The notes below the pieces were generated by a model. It was given only the letters and a program-made list of their open reading frames with translations, did no database searches and was not told the origin of the DNA. Position numbers and translations under genes: made by a program. A stretch of 64,000 nucleotides of DNA, taken from the NCBI RefSeq assembly GCF_022201045.2, contig NC_068559.1, positions 310,001 through 374,000 of the forward strand, in the 5' to 3' direction. Shown here one piece after another: positions 1 through 11,516 of the stretch (positions within the stretch are counted from its first letter, which is position 1; each line of letters begins with the position of its first letter). The DNA comes from Citrus sinensis. Lineage: Eukaryota > Streptophyta > Magnoliopsida > Sapindales > Rutaceae.

Positions 1-79
1 TGGTTCCACGCCGGCCCCATCTCTTCTCTTGATGCAATTCACTTCATCATGTTGGTTAATTTATGCTGAATCAATTCGG

Positions 80-736
80 ATCCAGGTCCGGATGTAGGTG
101 CATCCGAATCCGGATCTGAATTGATATTTTTATATTCAAATCTACATTCGGATTAAAAAAAAAATGCGGATTCAAATGTGGGTACTATCCGCATAGATTA
201 CAGACGAATATTTTAAATGTCCGAATCTGTAAAAATTAAAATTCAACAATTTACCTAATAATATCAAATAAAATCCCATCATAATTCAACAATCAACAAT
301 TTAAAACCTAGAATAACATACAACACCGTAAGTCACAAATAAAAATACCACAACATAAATCAAACATCAAGAATAAATAAATTCAAGTCTAGTATAACCA
401 TAAATCCACAAATAAAATTATAAAAAGACCACAAATCCACATAAAATAATGTGGATCCTAATATATTTCTTAATTTAATTTAACTTCTATATTTTGTAAT
501 TAATCCTGTTATTATTTTTATTTAATTTATATATTTTTCATTTAATTTTAATTTAATAAGTAATTTAATTAAAAAATACTGATCTGGATATCCAATTTTT
601 TATGCATCTGGATCTGGATCTGAATTTGCATAGATCTTAATTTTAAAGGATGTAAATGTGTATTTTTTAATATGCACTTTTCCAGACCCACATCTTTAGG
701 GATCCGGACCAGATCTGAATATTTTTGCCAGCCCAA
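80..736. mobile_element. Dispersed non-autonomous repeat, copy 1 of 3
   Basis: AT-rich block bounded by GGATCTGGATCTG / GGATCCGGACC-type motifs. The centre has many short 'accacaaatccacataaa'-like strings. The same order of motifs recurs at about 25845-26425 and 48349-49277, so this is a repeat family. Copy 3 keeps recognisable terminal inverted repeats of a 'gatggcaaaaatctgg' type, which suggests a hAT-like non-autonomous element (inference). No coding capacity is seen and boundaries are approximate. Confidence 0.55.
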
Positions 737-1921
737 AATGGAGACTCGTGGGATATGAGCAAAGTGTTAACAACGGACCTCCAAAACGGAACCCTGGAAA
801 ATGGAAGGCCCATCATCGCTCTCAACAGCCGTCTGTTGTATGCTTAGTTGCATTGGTTGAGAGCGAGAGAGACATTATATTTTGTTTGTGTCAATACGCC
901 AACAAAAAGTCGTAATTTCTGTCAGTCGACAAAACGGTAGATTGCGTCCGCCAAAAGCCTTCATTAAAGAAAGAAAAACAACCTCAGAGTTCAAATTTAA
1001 TTGGCCGAAGGCTGTATGCTCACAAGCTTTGACCATACCACGAATCATCATTGAATTTCGAATTTGAAACCTAACCCACTTCAAGTTCAACATTTTCTTC
1101 CAATATTCAAAATTGGCCTTTGCAAACCTCACACTACATTCCTTTTCAAAATTTTGACGGTCTGTTGTCACCTATCTTGAACCGACACAATAATAATGCT
1201 CATAATCAAACAGAGAAATATATTTAGAGCACTTAAAATCACTTATCTCAAATTACTAATTTTATATACAAATGTTGATTATGATGGTTCACATCATATA
1301 TACTATAAGAATGTTCTGAATAATCATACCTTATTTTCTTCTATACATATATATATATTAACATATTCTAATTTCCTAGTTTAGTTTTTCGATTATGTGA
1401 AGTGATCATGACACCCTCATATAGTTGCACAAGTAATTGTCGTAATTTATTCAAGTAGTTGAAGAAAATGTTGCGCTGCTCGAGTTGGTTCAAATCTTTA
1501 ATTAAAACTATAAGCTTTAAGGGTTCTTATACAAAAGTGGTCGCCAATTAAATTATATCAAAATAGTATAACTGTTAACTGAGTTAGTGAGTTACTACTC
1601 CCAAAAAAAAAAAAGAAGAACAACTCGAAAGTTGAATAAACACATGCATTGTCTTGTTCACGTTGCAACGAATTAAAGTTGAATAATAAAGGCGGAGTAA
1701 GAGAATGCGAAGAATAAACTTTAGTGAGGGAACGACCATCACCACTCAAGTCACCATAACAGAAGTCAATAGTTATTATTTCGCTTTTACTTTATCCTCA
1801 AAATTAAACTTTTTTATCTTGGGTTTTGGTCTGGGATGTCAACAAAAGCTTGCTAGCCGTTGTCGTGGCTCATCTTTTTCTAGTTGGAAGTTGGATACAG
1901 AAGCTTATACACTAGTGGAAG
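737..1921. other. Intergenic, no gene recognised
   Basis: Short open frames occur (for example 875-1171 on minus) but none resembles a known protein, shows a splice-consistent structure or has coding-like composition. A poly-A run lies near 1603-1616 and an (AT)n tract at about 1922-1942. Confidence 0.5.
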
Positions 1922-1945
1922 ATATATATATATATATATATATTA

Positions 1946-2270
1946 CTGATATTACATCTGACATTATAATTAATATTTACAATCATATTATATAACTAAG
2001 ACCATCGTCATACATTGACACACTGAAGTACTTGTCCAGCCTAGATATTTTAAACCCTCTCTAATATTCGATGGGTGCCTACTCTACTCACATATCGTAA
2101 GGGAGAGGCTGTTTTCACTCACATATTGTAAGTGAGAGACTGTCTTCACTCAATTATGTTGATAATTGAGAGAGTATTGAAATTAACCCCCATAAAATTT
2201 TTATGGAGGTTCGAACTCTTACACTCAATATTATAAGTGTAAGGTTTCTGCCATTAGACCAATAGCCCAT
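1946..2270 (-). mobile_element. SINE-like element, copy A (tRNA-derived head)
   Basis: Read on minus, the right end begins GGGCTATTGGTCTAATGGC (box A-like) and carries GAGTTCGAACC (box B-like) about 50 bases on, which is the layout of a tRNA-derived pol III promoter. The body has 'gaagtacttgtcc' and 'cgtaagggagaggc' strings shared with the elements at 16578 and 42211. The 3' end runs into an (AT)n tract instead of poly-A. A weak flanking repeat (ctagtg..gatat) may be the decayed target duplication. Confidence 0.6.
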
Positions 2271-4484
2271 TGCTCTAGTGCATGATATTTAATTTTGAAG
2301 TTCCAAATGATGATGATGATTATTATTATTATTTTGTCAAACTAGAATTCCACGTCTTGATATAAGTTTTTCTCTGTAAAATATAAATGAATGACTGGTC
2401 GTGAATAATTAAATTAAAATAAAAGAGTAATTGAGTTTCTCTTATACTCCGTTATTAATGAATCTGTAATATAAGATATTTTAAAGCTGGTGAAAGAAAA
2501 AAGAAGAGGATCATAATTAATTGTATATCAGAAACCTCAGCAGATCACCTTGAACGTTGTGGGGAGGATCATCAATTGACTGCCATTGAGTATGGTTGGA
2601 TGGCCTAGCCCCAAGCGCACACTTGAAATAAAAACTAAAATAAAGAAAGTTTTTAATTTTATTAATTAGGGGATTGGTGTAAACTTGAAAGTTCAACCAC
2701 TTCAAATAATGAGGTGTAATCATTTGAACGATGAATTGGGGCATTGAGAACTTACCAAGACAATAATCTTTGCTCCGTATTTATTTTTGAAAAATGCTTA
2801 GTGAAGAGAAGCATTTTTCAAATAAGAGAGAAATAAAGAAGAAAATGGTAGAGAGAGAGAAGACAAAATTCTATCGTCTTTCCCTCGTGCTTCTCTACAC
2901 CTAACACTACTCTTTATTTATACTCAAAACTACAAATGAAAGATTGACGGCATGCAAAGTCAAAGGTATGTGCGCGCGAGCATGTGTACGTACACACGTG
3001 TATGTGTGCACGCACGTGCGTATGTGTGTCTAAAAAGATTCTTAGATGATAATAATAAAATACAAATTTCGTGCAGAAATAGATAAAAAACAAAAATTAA
3101 ACATTGAAATATGTACATAAAATAACCGTGTTTAGACGAAATTCATACTTTAACATCATTATATAAAAGTTTTTATACTAGGGGCTAATATATTATCACT
3201 TTTAACTAAAATTCGAGTTCAAATTGTTCGAAAGTCTCACTTTTCGAGCAACCAAAACTAAAAAGACTCATTACATGATTAAAGAATAGAAATTCTATAA
3301 AAATCCACGAAAAGTGATAACTCATCAGTTCGTGCTTTGTGAGATATCTAACTGTTAATTAATGATTGTAAATTTTTAAAAAAAAATCTGTATTACTAAT
3401 AACCAACTTAATAATATAGCAATAAGATTTGCTTTTTTAATGGACCGTTGTCCGTTGGTGTTATAATCATTGTGGGCCTCATATAGTTGAATATATGTTA
3501 AGTATTTGGCAACTGGCAAAAATTCAACTTGGACCTAACGTACCTGTTCCATTAATTCACCCCTTTTCCGCCTTTATTTTTAAAAATCATATTTTTCGTA
3601 AGCGAAATGGACAACTATAGTGAAAATTAATCTTTACTTATTGAAAAAACTGACGTGTTGTAAAAAATTATACATTTGTCAATTTAGCAACAAAATCTTA
3701 TTGTTATTATCTTTTCAAAAAAAGAGTAGATACACACTTTTGGTTATTTATTTGAAGACATCTGAACTCTATTTTTTGAGATCAAATATCGATGAAGGAA
3801 CGTGGGGAGCTGCACTGATAGTATTTTTCATGTCGCCCCCAGTATGTATATTAGGGAAAACCTTGAGGGCCTGCGTGTGATTTTCCATCTTAGACAGTGA
3901 ATACGTGGCAGCGGCACGAGGTGGGGTAAAAATGTAATTACACGTATAGAGTATATGCACGCGCATACTACGTTCGCCAAAAAGCAAATGTACAGAAATA
4001 TTTTATTGAAAATTTGAACGTGTACGACGACTACACTTTGTGATCAGCAAAGCAACCACTTTATTTTTATTTTTTTATTAATAATTTGAACGTATCCTCT
4101 ACTCTGACAATGAAAGTGAAATAGAGACGTTGCTCTACATGCTTTGGTTAATCTCCTGGATTACACTCAAAATTTTTTTTTTTTGAAACAAGGGGAAGAA
4201 TCAAGCTGTGTTGCATGATTTTGTTGCCTTTCTTGTATTAAACTTATCACTAGCCATATTTAATTTGATTCGCTTTCCATGTCAATGCTCACATGGAAGG
4301 GCACGTAGCTTAAGCTTAAGTCAAAACAATATCCACCCTCTTGTTTGTTTTAAACACTTCCCATTCAAAAATCAAATTTCATTTCGTTACACCACCAGCA
4401 TCAGCAGCTACAAAAGTCTCATGTTTCTTTGTGAGCATTTACTGAGCTGACTGTTTAGCTTTTTGGTTAAATAGATTTGCTTTA
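2271..4484. other. Intergenic region upstream of the RopGEF gene
   Basis: No convincing gene. A 228-base minus frame at 2517-2744 is followed on its 5' side by a possible splice donor (GTAAGT at about 2750), but I recognise no family. A 66-base alternating purine-pyrimidine stretch lies at 2965-3030. The last part should hold the RopGEF promoter and 5'UTR; no clear TATA box was identified. Confidence 0.45.
2965..3030. repeat. Alternating purine-pyrimidine (Z-DNA-prone) tract
   Basis: A run of GT/GC/AC dinucleotides (gtgcgcgcg, cgtacacacgtgtatgtg, gcacgcacgtgcg) spans about 65 bases. This composition is known to favour left-handed DNA, and it stands out in a region otherwise over 65% AT. Confidence 0.6.
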
Positions 4485-5555
4485 ATGGGGAGTTTGGTGG
4501 AGAAGAGCACGAAGACTGAGTCAGGGACCGAGTCAAGAGAGAACAGTAGTAGCTCAAGTGGGCCTGGTTCAAGCTGTGATGATTCAATTGAGCAAGTGAA
4601 AAAAATTGGTTCTTTTCATGCTCTTTTCGGTTGGCCTATAAGGAAAGCTCAAGTGTCCAAGAAAATTTCTCTTTCTGATGAAAAGAAAGCTGAAGAAAAA
4701 ACCCATTTTCATGATCTCAAGTTCAAGAACGCAGGTGCAATGATTTCAGGTTTGATTTTTTTTTTCCTGATTTTGGGCTATTGGGTGTGTTTGGTTACTG
4801 AGAAAATGTGAGAAAGGAGCGAAAAGGAGAAACTTTTTTTTTTTGAATTAAATTTTGTTTCAGTGAGTCTAAAATGTCAAAAAGGTGAGAACTTTAAATT
4901 TTGAATCTAAAGAGGTGCTCCATAACGATTACATAAAAAAAATCCAAACTTTTTGATCTTTCAAATTTTCCCAGGTAGCAAAAAGAGTAATTTACTATTT
5001 AATGTTTTCAACTGTTTGTTGTTGTGACTTGTTGGTTAGGTGATCACTTACACTTTTTTTTTTTAATTTGATTTTTCTTTTTTCTGCCTTGTGGAATAAA
5101 ATAGAGACTGAGATGATGAAGGAGAGGTTTGCAAAAGTTTTGCTTGGTGAAGACATGTCAGGTTCTGGTAAAGGTGTTTGCACAGCTATGGCTATCTCTA
5201 ATGCAATTACAAATCTATATGGTATTTTCTCTTTGCCATGGTTATTTTCTTTAGAATTTCTGTTTTGCTTCTTCATTCTTGTAGTTTGTAATGATTTTGT
5301 ATATTTTCAGCTACCATTTTTGGGCAATTGTGGAGATTAGAGCCCTTACCTTCTGAAAAAAAATCCATGTGGAAAAGAGAGATGGAGTGGCTGACTTGCG
5401 TCAGTGACCACATTGTCGAATTCTTACCTTCTTGGCAAACATTTCCTGATGGAAGAAGGCTTGAGGTATTGATATTTCTAGTCCCATTTTGATTCAGAAT
5501 CACATATTTATGCTGCGTGTATAAATGTTTGAATTGTATAATTTTTTTGTCAAAA

Positions 5556-5586
<31 letters not shown>

Positions 5587-7375
5587 GAACTTTGGAACTT
5601 AGTTGTCAAAAATTCCCAAACAAAATTAAAAATAAAAATTGAACTTTGGAACCAACCATTTTGTACCTGAAATCACCAAGAACTCCAATGAGTTATGGCT
5701 TTTTGGATTTGAACTTAATAAGCATATTGCATATTTGCAAAACATGATTATTATGTTGAGTAAAATGGGATACTGGATCGTTGCTTATTTAATCTGATGC
5801 CTCTTCTCTTCAGCACCCCCCTCTACTTTTGTTTTTTGACCATCTGTTCTGCATCTTTTAGGTTATGGCTTGCAGGCAAAGGTCAGATCTTTTCATCAAC
5901 CTCCCAGCTCTGCAAACACTGGACAATATGCTTATTGTAAGATTTAATTTTGATAATTCATATTCCGTTATTCTTAGACTTAGAAGTCATTTTAAGTTTA
6001 CCCTCTGGTTTATACTATGACAGGATGTATTGGATAGTTTTAGCAACACTGAGTTCTGGTATGTTGATCAAGGGATTATAAGCCCAGAAGCAGATGGGTC
6101 AGCCTCTTTCCGCGAAACGTTACAACGACAAGAAGAGAAGTGGTGGCTGCCTGTACCCCGTGTTCCGCCTCGTGGTCTTACTGAAAATTCAAGAAAGCAA
6201 CTGGATCACTTGCGAGAAAGCACAAACCAAATCTTGAAAGCTGCAATGGCCATCAACAGCATTGGCTTAGGAGAAATGGAAGTGCCTGAATCATACTTGG
6301 AAACTCTGCCAAAGGTTCGGACATCAAACATTGCTCATAATTTATATAAGCAACATTTTATAAGATTACCCAAATTAGTTCCTATGGAATCTGAATTAAT
6401 TTTCATTAATTTGTTACTAGAATGGGAGAGCATCTCTTGGGGAATTTATTTACAGGTATATTACATCGGATCAGTTCTCCGCTGATTGCCTACTGGATTG
6501 CCTTGACCTATCTTCTGAACACATTGTTCTTGACATTGCAAACCGTGTGGAAGCCACAATATATATTTGGCGTCGAAGAGCTCACTCGAAGCCCCCTCTC
6601 CATTCAAGTCGATCCACTGCAAAATCATCATGGGGGATGGTGAAAGATCTAATGGTCGATGGAGATAAGAGGGAAATGCTTGCAGAAAGAGCAGAAAGCC
6701 TCTTGCTTTGCTTGAAGCAGCGGTTCCCTAGCCTGCCTCAAACTACATTAGATACCAGCAAGATCCAGTGCAACAAGGTTCAATTTCTCTCTTCAAGTAT
6801 TAACTTGTTACTCATATTATTGCATTTGGTTTTTCACACATTACATGTAAACTTTACAGGATGTGGGAAAATCAATTCTTGAGAGCTATTCAAGAGTTCT
6901 TGAGAGTCTAGCATTTAACATTGGGGCTCGTATTGATGATTTAATATATGTGGACGACTTGACTAAAACTACAGAAAAATTGTCATCTGTTCCCACAAAG
7001 AGTATGATAGCTCATAAGAAAGTTTCAATCCCATATAGTGTGCCGGTCTCAAGCACTCCATTTAAATCAACTCTTGCATCACCAAACTGCTCACTGGGAT
7101 CTCTCATTAGTCCTGCAAGAGGGGAGAGAACTCCATTTCTCCACAATAGCAGCAGCAATCAGAACAAACCCCAGCGCCGTGGATTGGGGGTGAAGAGAGT
7201 CCTGACCAATTATCTTGGTGCTGAGTCAAAAGCAAAGATAAGTGGCAACCCAACTGAGGATTCATGTACAATTCCAGCAAATGGTACTGAAGATAAGGAG
7301 AATCAAAATAACTTATCGGCACACCCAAATGGCACAAAAACAAGACAGAGTCAGCCACGATATATGGTCACTTGA
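4485..7375 (+). CDS. ROPGEF: Rop guanine nucleotide exchange factor (PRONE domain), 7 exons
   Basis: Predicted exons are 4485-4749, 5105-5221, 5311-5465, 5862-5936, 6024-6314, 6421-6777 and 6860-7375. All junctions are GT-AG, phases agree, and the sum is 592 codons including stop. The PRONE catalytic domain spans about residues 90-455. Hallmarks are [71 protein letters not shown] and [20 protein letters not shown]. The acidic Ser-rich N-terminus and the polar C-terminus (about 456-591, with [12 protein letters not shown]) are the variable regulatory tails of the family. PRONE proteins catalyse GDP release from plant ROP GTPases at the plasma membrane, usually downstream of receptor-like kinases, in polar growth and signalling. 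Sequence style is closest to the RopGEF1-5 group. The exact orthologue is uncertain, although gene order hints at RopGEF5. Confidence 0.95.
5558..5577. repeat. Poly(C) tract in RopGEF intron 3
   Basis: Twenty consecutive C residues followed by ten A residues, within intron 3 (5466-5861). Likely length-polymorphic and prone to assembly error. Confidence 0.8.
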
Positions 7376-7700
7376 GATAGTCAGTTCACTACCCTTTTTT
7401 TTTTTTTTAAAGGGGAGGAATGAAAGAAGATTGTGAGAGTCAGGGTTGTCAATGATAGAATTTATTGTTGTGATACGTACTCATGTGTTATATGAATTCA
7501 AATTTCATACTTTTGCCAAACCTCCTTGGCTTAGCGGTTGGTTGTTGACAATACACTTTTGCGTGGCTTGCGTCTTGTATTTGAATGTAATTGATACCGG
7601 ATTTTATGGATGTAATAAGATCGTTACTTCAAGTGGATCTTCAGTGTGGCATTGTATCTGAATGCAGAAAAATGCTCGGAAACTGCAAAACAATAAATGA
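7376..7700 (+). other. 3'UTR and downstream region of the RopGEF gene
   Basis: Non-coding sequence after the TGA stop. It starts with a poly-T run and contains an AATAAATGA polyadenylation-like signal near 7690. No separate gene is supported. Confidence 0.5.
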
Positions 7701-7703
7701 TAG

Positions 7704-7775
7704 GGGGCATTCCGAGAATTCAACTCGGGACCTCTCGCACCCTAAGCGAGAATCATACCACTAGACCAAATGCCC
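7704..7775 (-). tRNA. tRNA-Pro (AGG), possibly a pseudogene
   Basis: Read on minus this is a 72-nt cloverleaf. The acceptor stem GGGCATT pairs with AATGCCC, the D arm contains GGTCTAGTGGTATGA, and the anticodon stem CTCGC/GCGAG encloses loop TTAGGGT, giving anticodon AGG. The T stem CCGAG/CTCGG is intact, but the T-loop reads TTGAATT where TTCGATT is expected. The invariant C56 and the next base are changed, damaging both the tertiary core and the internal box B promoter. The cloverleaf is certain; function is doubtful. Confidence 0.85.
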
Positions 7776-8546
7776 CATAGTCAAATTAGGGTACTTAGCA
7801 ACATTGATTTTTTTTAAAAAATTGAATACCAATTGCATGAACTAGGAAATTTCAAGATGAAATAGTTAGAAAAATAGATGTCTACATAAAATGAAGAGTA
7901 ATAGAATCACAAACATGAATTCAATGTACTGCTACCTTTGACCTTTTCTTACGGCCACTCAAGCTAGTAGCCGGGTGGTAAATAACATCAACAATTCCCT
8001 CCCTCATGTTCGAGGTGACAAGTTCAAATTTCTTTTCTTCGAAATTTAGTTGTGAAGGTAGATAGATATATTCTCTAAATCATTTGAAGTGTCGATATTT
8101 GAAGTATACCATCACACAACCATAAAAATTTACTTGTTTATTTTTTATAACTTATGTATTATTTTTAGACATTTACATCTGAATAAAAAAGATAAACTTT
8201 TGTGATTTTTACCTGAACGAAAAAAAGAAGTCTAAATGTGAAGTAAATATCATATCTTAAAAGTATCTCTATTAATTACATTTATTTTCCTAAATTATAA
8301 AATATAATTCATTTTTCATTTTGTTTAAAAATGACATAAATGCCCACTAATTATTTTTTAAAATATTTTTTTATTCATAAAAACAATCAAGATGTTAAAA
8401 AATATATATATTATTCAGAGAAAAATTCGTATTTAGATTGGAGAAAAATTAAGACACGTTAAGATTTTAACCTTTCGAAAGAAAAAATACAGATGACCTT
8501 TAGTTCGCTTAAACAAATCTATTTATTGGTCTAACAGAGCACAGCA
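7776..8546. other. AT-rich spacer between the two tRNAs
   Basis: No gene, clear terminal repeats or long frame seen. Composition is strongly AT-rich with poly-A and poly-T runs. Confidence 0.5.
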
Positions 8547-8618
8547 GTCGTTGTAGTATAGTGGTGAGTATTCCCGCCTGTCACGCGGGTGACCCGGGTT
8601 CGATCCCCGGCAACGGCG
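8547..8618 (+). tRNA. tRNA-Asp (GTC)
   Basis: A 72-nt cloverleaf. The acceptor stem GTCGTTG pairs with CAACGGC, discriminator G, the D arm has TAGTATAGTGGTGAGTA, the anticodon stem CCCGC/GCGGG encloses loop CTGTCAC (anticodon GTC), and the T arm CCGGG-TTCGATC-CCCGG is canonical. No intron. Box A and box B are intact, so it should be transcribed by pol III. It lies 243 bases upstream of the next protein start. Confidence 0.97.
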
Positions 8619-8861
8619 AACTTTTTGAATTTTCCTCGAAACCTCTTTGTGCGAGGCTAAAGGCTTGGGGAAAAGGAATAGCTTTTATTAAACACCTTCT
8701 CTTTTCCAGATCTTTAACTTACAATAAAATAACTTCATCCCCACGCTTTGGCCCTTCGATTCCAATTAAGAAAGCAATCAACTTTAGCATTGTCTTCTCT
8801 GGATTTTTTTCGTTTGATACCTCGTCCGATCTCCACGAGCCGCCATTTGATCGTTTGAACA

Positions 8862-9383
8862 ATGACAACGAGCATTCACATCACGGCACTCGACGGCATC
8901 GTGAACGTGAACTCACTCTTCACACTCGCCGTCTTTCTGGGCCTAACTTGGAACCCTAGAGACCCCAGCAACTCCCTCATCTCGGACGCCGCCTGCAACC
9001 CGGACCCACACATAGCTGAGGACATGATCGCCTTCCACGTGTACTCCTTCAGCTCCTTCTTGTTCTCCAGCCTCATCGCTTTAAGCCTCAAGCAAGCCAT
9101 TCGCCTCTCCAAGTCCAACAACTCGGACTTACCCCATTTTCTGGGTTTGGTCAACAAAGGTCTTGTTCGGGTCGGGATGTTGGTTTCGGGTCTCGGCTCG
9201 GTCTCCGGGTGCGTGTTTCTGATGTTGGCTTTGATTGATGTTGTGCAAATTAAGCTTGGGACTTTGTCCTGTGACACTGGGAGTGGCCACAGCCTCGCTG
9301 CTGTTGTGCCTTTAGTCATCCTGGTCCCTGCTGCTCTTTTGATTTATATTTCTCTTGTTTTGTATGCTTTTTTCACAAGCTAG
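8862..9383 (+). CDS. Four-helix membrane protein, MEE60-like plant family
   Basis: Single-exon 173-residue protein starting at ATG 8862 with MTTSIHITALDGIVNVNSLF. Four hydrophobic segments are visible: about residues 16-31, 60-77, 104-127 and 145-170. They are separated by a polar stretch with DAACNPDPHIAEDM and a short basic loop, so a four-pass membrane protein is likely. The N-terminal 'ALDGIVNVNSLFTLAVFLG' block is what I recall from the plant family containing Arabidopsis MEE60 (At5g05950, maternal effect embryo arrest); its biochemical role is unknown. Coding sequence is GC-rich and clean, as expected of a conserved gene. Neighbouring RopGEF and LTP-like genes on the same strand match the remembered Arabidopsis order. 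AATAAA-like signals follow near 9538. Confidence 0.85.
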   Translation: MTTSIHITALDGIVNVNSLFTLAVFLGLTWNPRDPSNSLISDAACNPDPHIAEDMIAFHVYSFSSFLFSSLIALSLKQAIRLSKSNNSDLPHFLGLVNKGLVRVGMLVSGLGSVSGCVFLMLALIDVVQIKLGTLSCDTGSGHSLAAVVPLVILVPAALLIYISLVLYAFFTS

Positions 9384-10396
9384 TTTGTTTTCCCCATTAT
9401 ATGTTTTGTAATGCTTTTGGTAGATACGAGAGATTTTGATTTTGATGTTGATTTGCAGTATGTGTGGAATTGAAGCGATAAGGCTGCCAGACAAGAGTTT
9501 GTGTTTGTGCAACACTATGAATCAATAGTTGTTGTGCAATAAAAAAAAATCATTAATATAAATCTTAGGTAGTTAGTAAATATTAGCTGTCCAGCAAAAG
9601 TTTCTCATTTATCAAACACTTTTGGTGCCATTGCTTTTAATCAATAGCTGCTGGTAATAAAATCTCTAGTCATCGATTATAATTCCATGAGTAGTTGGCA
9701 ACTCTAGTTGTCAAGCAAAAGTTGGTATTTCAAAAATATCTGTGTAGTAAAATCATTTGTTGTCCCATGAAAGTAAGTGGATAATCGGTAACCATTAGCT
9801 ACCATGTAAAAGTTGACGATTATCAAACACTACTAGTTGAGCAGAAGCACTACAGTTAAAAGAGTCATGCTCAGCAAAGCTATTTGGCTTTGTTTGATTT
9901 TCAAGATAATTTCTAAGAAAGCTCCTCAATGTTAATCCATTTTGAATTTTTTCGGTGCAATTGTCACTTTCTTAGAGGCTAGAAGCTTATGCTTTCTACT
10001 AGATTGGTAATGCTACCGCGGTTGGTTTGTGCCACAAAATACTTGTGTTTTGCACAAATGTGTTAACATAGCTTGGTAGATTTCTGAAATAATCCATTGC
10101 TATGCTGTCAAATGTCAATTGCTCTTGAACGCTCTGCTTTGCACTTTGATTTTTAAGGATAAAAAGTTAGTGGAGTGGAATGGTGGCAAAAACTTTTTTC
10201 AAGCACTAACCGTCATTGGCTTAAAATAGTGAGGTGATCTTAATTTTTAACTATGAGGGTGTTGGTGAAGGAATAAACAAAACGACTTAGTGCTTCACCC
10301 ACTATGATTAGTGGCTTTGACATGTGAGCATCCTTGAGCTCGTTGTTCTACTATAAGTACTACCAAATTGTTTAGTCTATGAATTGCATTGTAGAA
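9384..10396. other. Intergenic region with degenerate short repeats
   Basis: Contains several imperfect copies of an 'agttgtccagcaaaagtt' string with 'atcaaacactt' (about 9585-9850), suggesting decayed transposon ends. A TATA-like CTATAAGTA at 10351-10359 precedes the next gene. No protein frame is supported. Confidence 0.5.
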
Positions 10397-10894
10397 ATGG
10401 GAGCTGCAATGAAATACACTTGCATTCTAGTGTTTCTAGTGATTCTGGGCTGTGCTGGGTTCAATGGAGTTATTGGTGCTGGTGAATGTGGAAAATCTTC
10501 CCCTGATAGAGAAGCTTTCAAACTGGCTCCTTGTGCAATGGCGGCACAAGATCCTAATGCTGATGTTTCCAGCCAGTGCTGCATGCAGGTACAGAAACTT
10601 GGCCAGAATCCAAGCTGCCTCTGTGCTGTTATGCTGTCTAATGTTGCTAAGAGCTCTGGTATCAAGCCTGATGTTGCAATAACCATCCCCAAGCGCTGCA
10701 ACCTTGCTGATCGCCCGGTTGGTTACAAGTGTGGAGGTATACAGAGATACTGCTACTGTTTCTAATTAAGCTTTTGATTCAGTTTCCTTTTTTTTTTAAT
10801 TATTATTATTAATTTTATTTTTAAAGCTTCAATTGCAGCTTCCAGCAATTGACTGAACTGCTTGTTTCATATTTCAGCTTACACATTGCCTTGA
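10397..10894 (+). CDS. Non-specific lipid-transfer-like protein (8-Cys motif), 2 exons
   Basis: Exon 1 is 10397-10736 and exon 2 is 10878-10894, joined GT-AG in phase 1, giving 118 residues. The ATG at 10397 is chosen because the upstream in-frame ATG at 10379 lies only about 20 bases past the TATA-like box; 10409 is also possible. Residues 1-28 form a signal peptide (hydrophobic core CILVFLVILGCAGF). The mature part has the eight-cysteine order C..C..CC..CxC..C..C: ECG, PCA, QCC, SCLC, KRC and YKC. This is the bifunctional inhibitor/LTP fold, expected in the cell wall, where members bind lipids or act as inhibitors. The spliced end reads KCGAYTLP, as I recall for the Arabidopsis At5g05960 type. 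Reading on through the intron would instead add spurious cysteines. Confidence 0.9.
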
Positions 10895-11516
10895 AGAGGA
10901 AGGTTGCAAGTATGGTGCCTGTGTTTTTCAAGAGCGTAAGTTGTCTGTTATGTACTTACTGTAACATCCAAGCGTCTGAATAATATCTAATAAACGCTTT
11001 CTTGTCATTTGGTTTACTCCCTGTGCTTATTTCTTTCTGTATTACTCACTCTTTTAACTCCAGAATCACCCAGTAAAAGGCGATGTTGCTGAAACTGATA
11101 ATGAAACAAAGTTTATTCCAATTTTAGATTTCAATCAAGGGATGCAATCTGCATATTTAACTGTTAGTTGCACGAACATGAACGGGCATGATTATGTGTA
11201 CAAATCCCACATTAATGAATTAAGAATTGGTAGAGAAAGCCATTTATTTCAGTGCTGAAATGTCAGAAACATAGTTCCAACAACACAGAAAAGTGATGAG
11301 TTAGATTACAAAAGAGGGATTTTGTAATTTGTATACAAGATACCACATAGGGTGATAACGTTACATGAAAATTGATTATCAGCTCACACAAATATAATTA
11401 ATAAAACTTGCCCAAATTGTCTAGTTGGAGAAAAGAATCCAACATAGTGCAGCAAGTTTTTGGCGCTTCTATTATCTAATAATACCACCAATCTTTATTT
11501 CCTTGGTATGAAAGCT
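10895..11516. other. Convergent 3' region between LTP-like and SIS-like genes
   Basis: Holds the LTP-like 3'UTR (AATAAACGC near 10990 as a possible polyadenylation signal) and the 3'UTR of the minus-strand gene. No other feature seen. Confidence 0.5.

Noticed and set aside
875-1171. 98-residue minus frame, with a plus frame inside it
   Set aside because: No recognisable motif, no upstream promoter or splice context; treated as chance.
2517-2744. 75-residue minus frame with GARPSNHTQWQSIDD
   Set aside because: Composition is somewhat protein-like and a donor-like GTAAGT lies just 5' of it, but I recognise no family and cannot extend it, so no gene is called.
6422-6643. Plus frame starting MGEHLLGN within the RopGEF gene
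   Set aside because: Wrong frame of exon 6; the correct frame begins NGRASLGE at 6421 after a 3' splice site.
8876-9319. 147-residue open frame on minus
   Set aside because: It is the antisense shadow of the GC-rich MEE60-like coding sequence; the plus frame has clear family similarity and membrane segments.
10372-10701. 109-residue minus frame over the LTP-like gene
   Set aside because: Shadow of the plus-strand 8-Cys gene; no similarity of its own.
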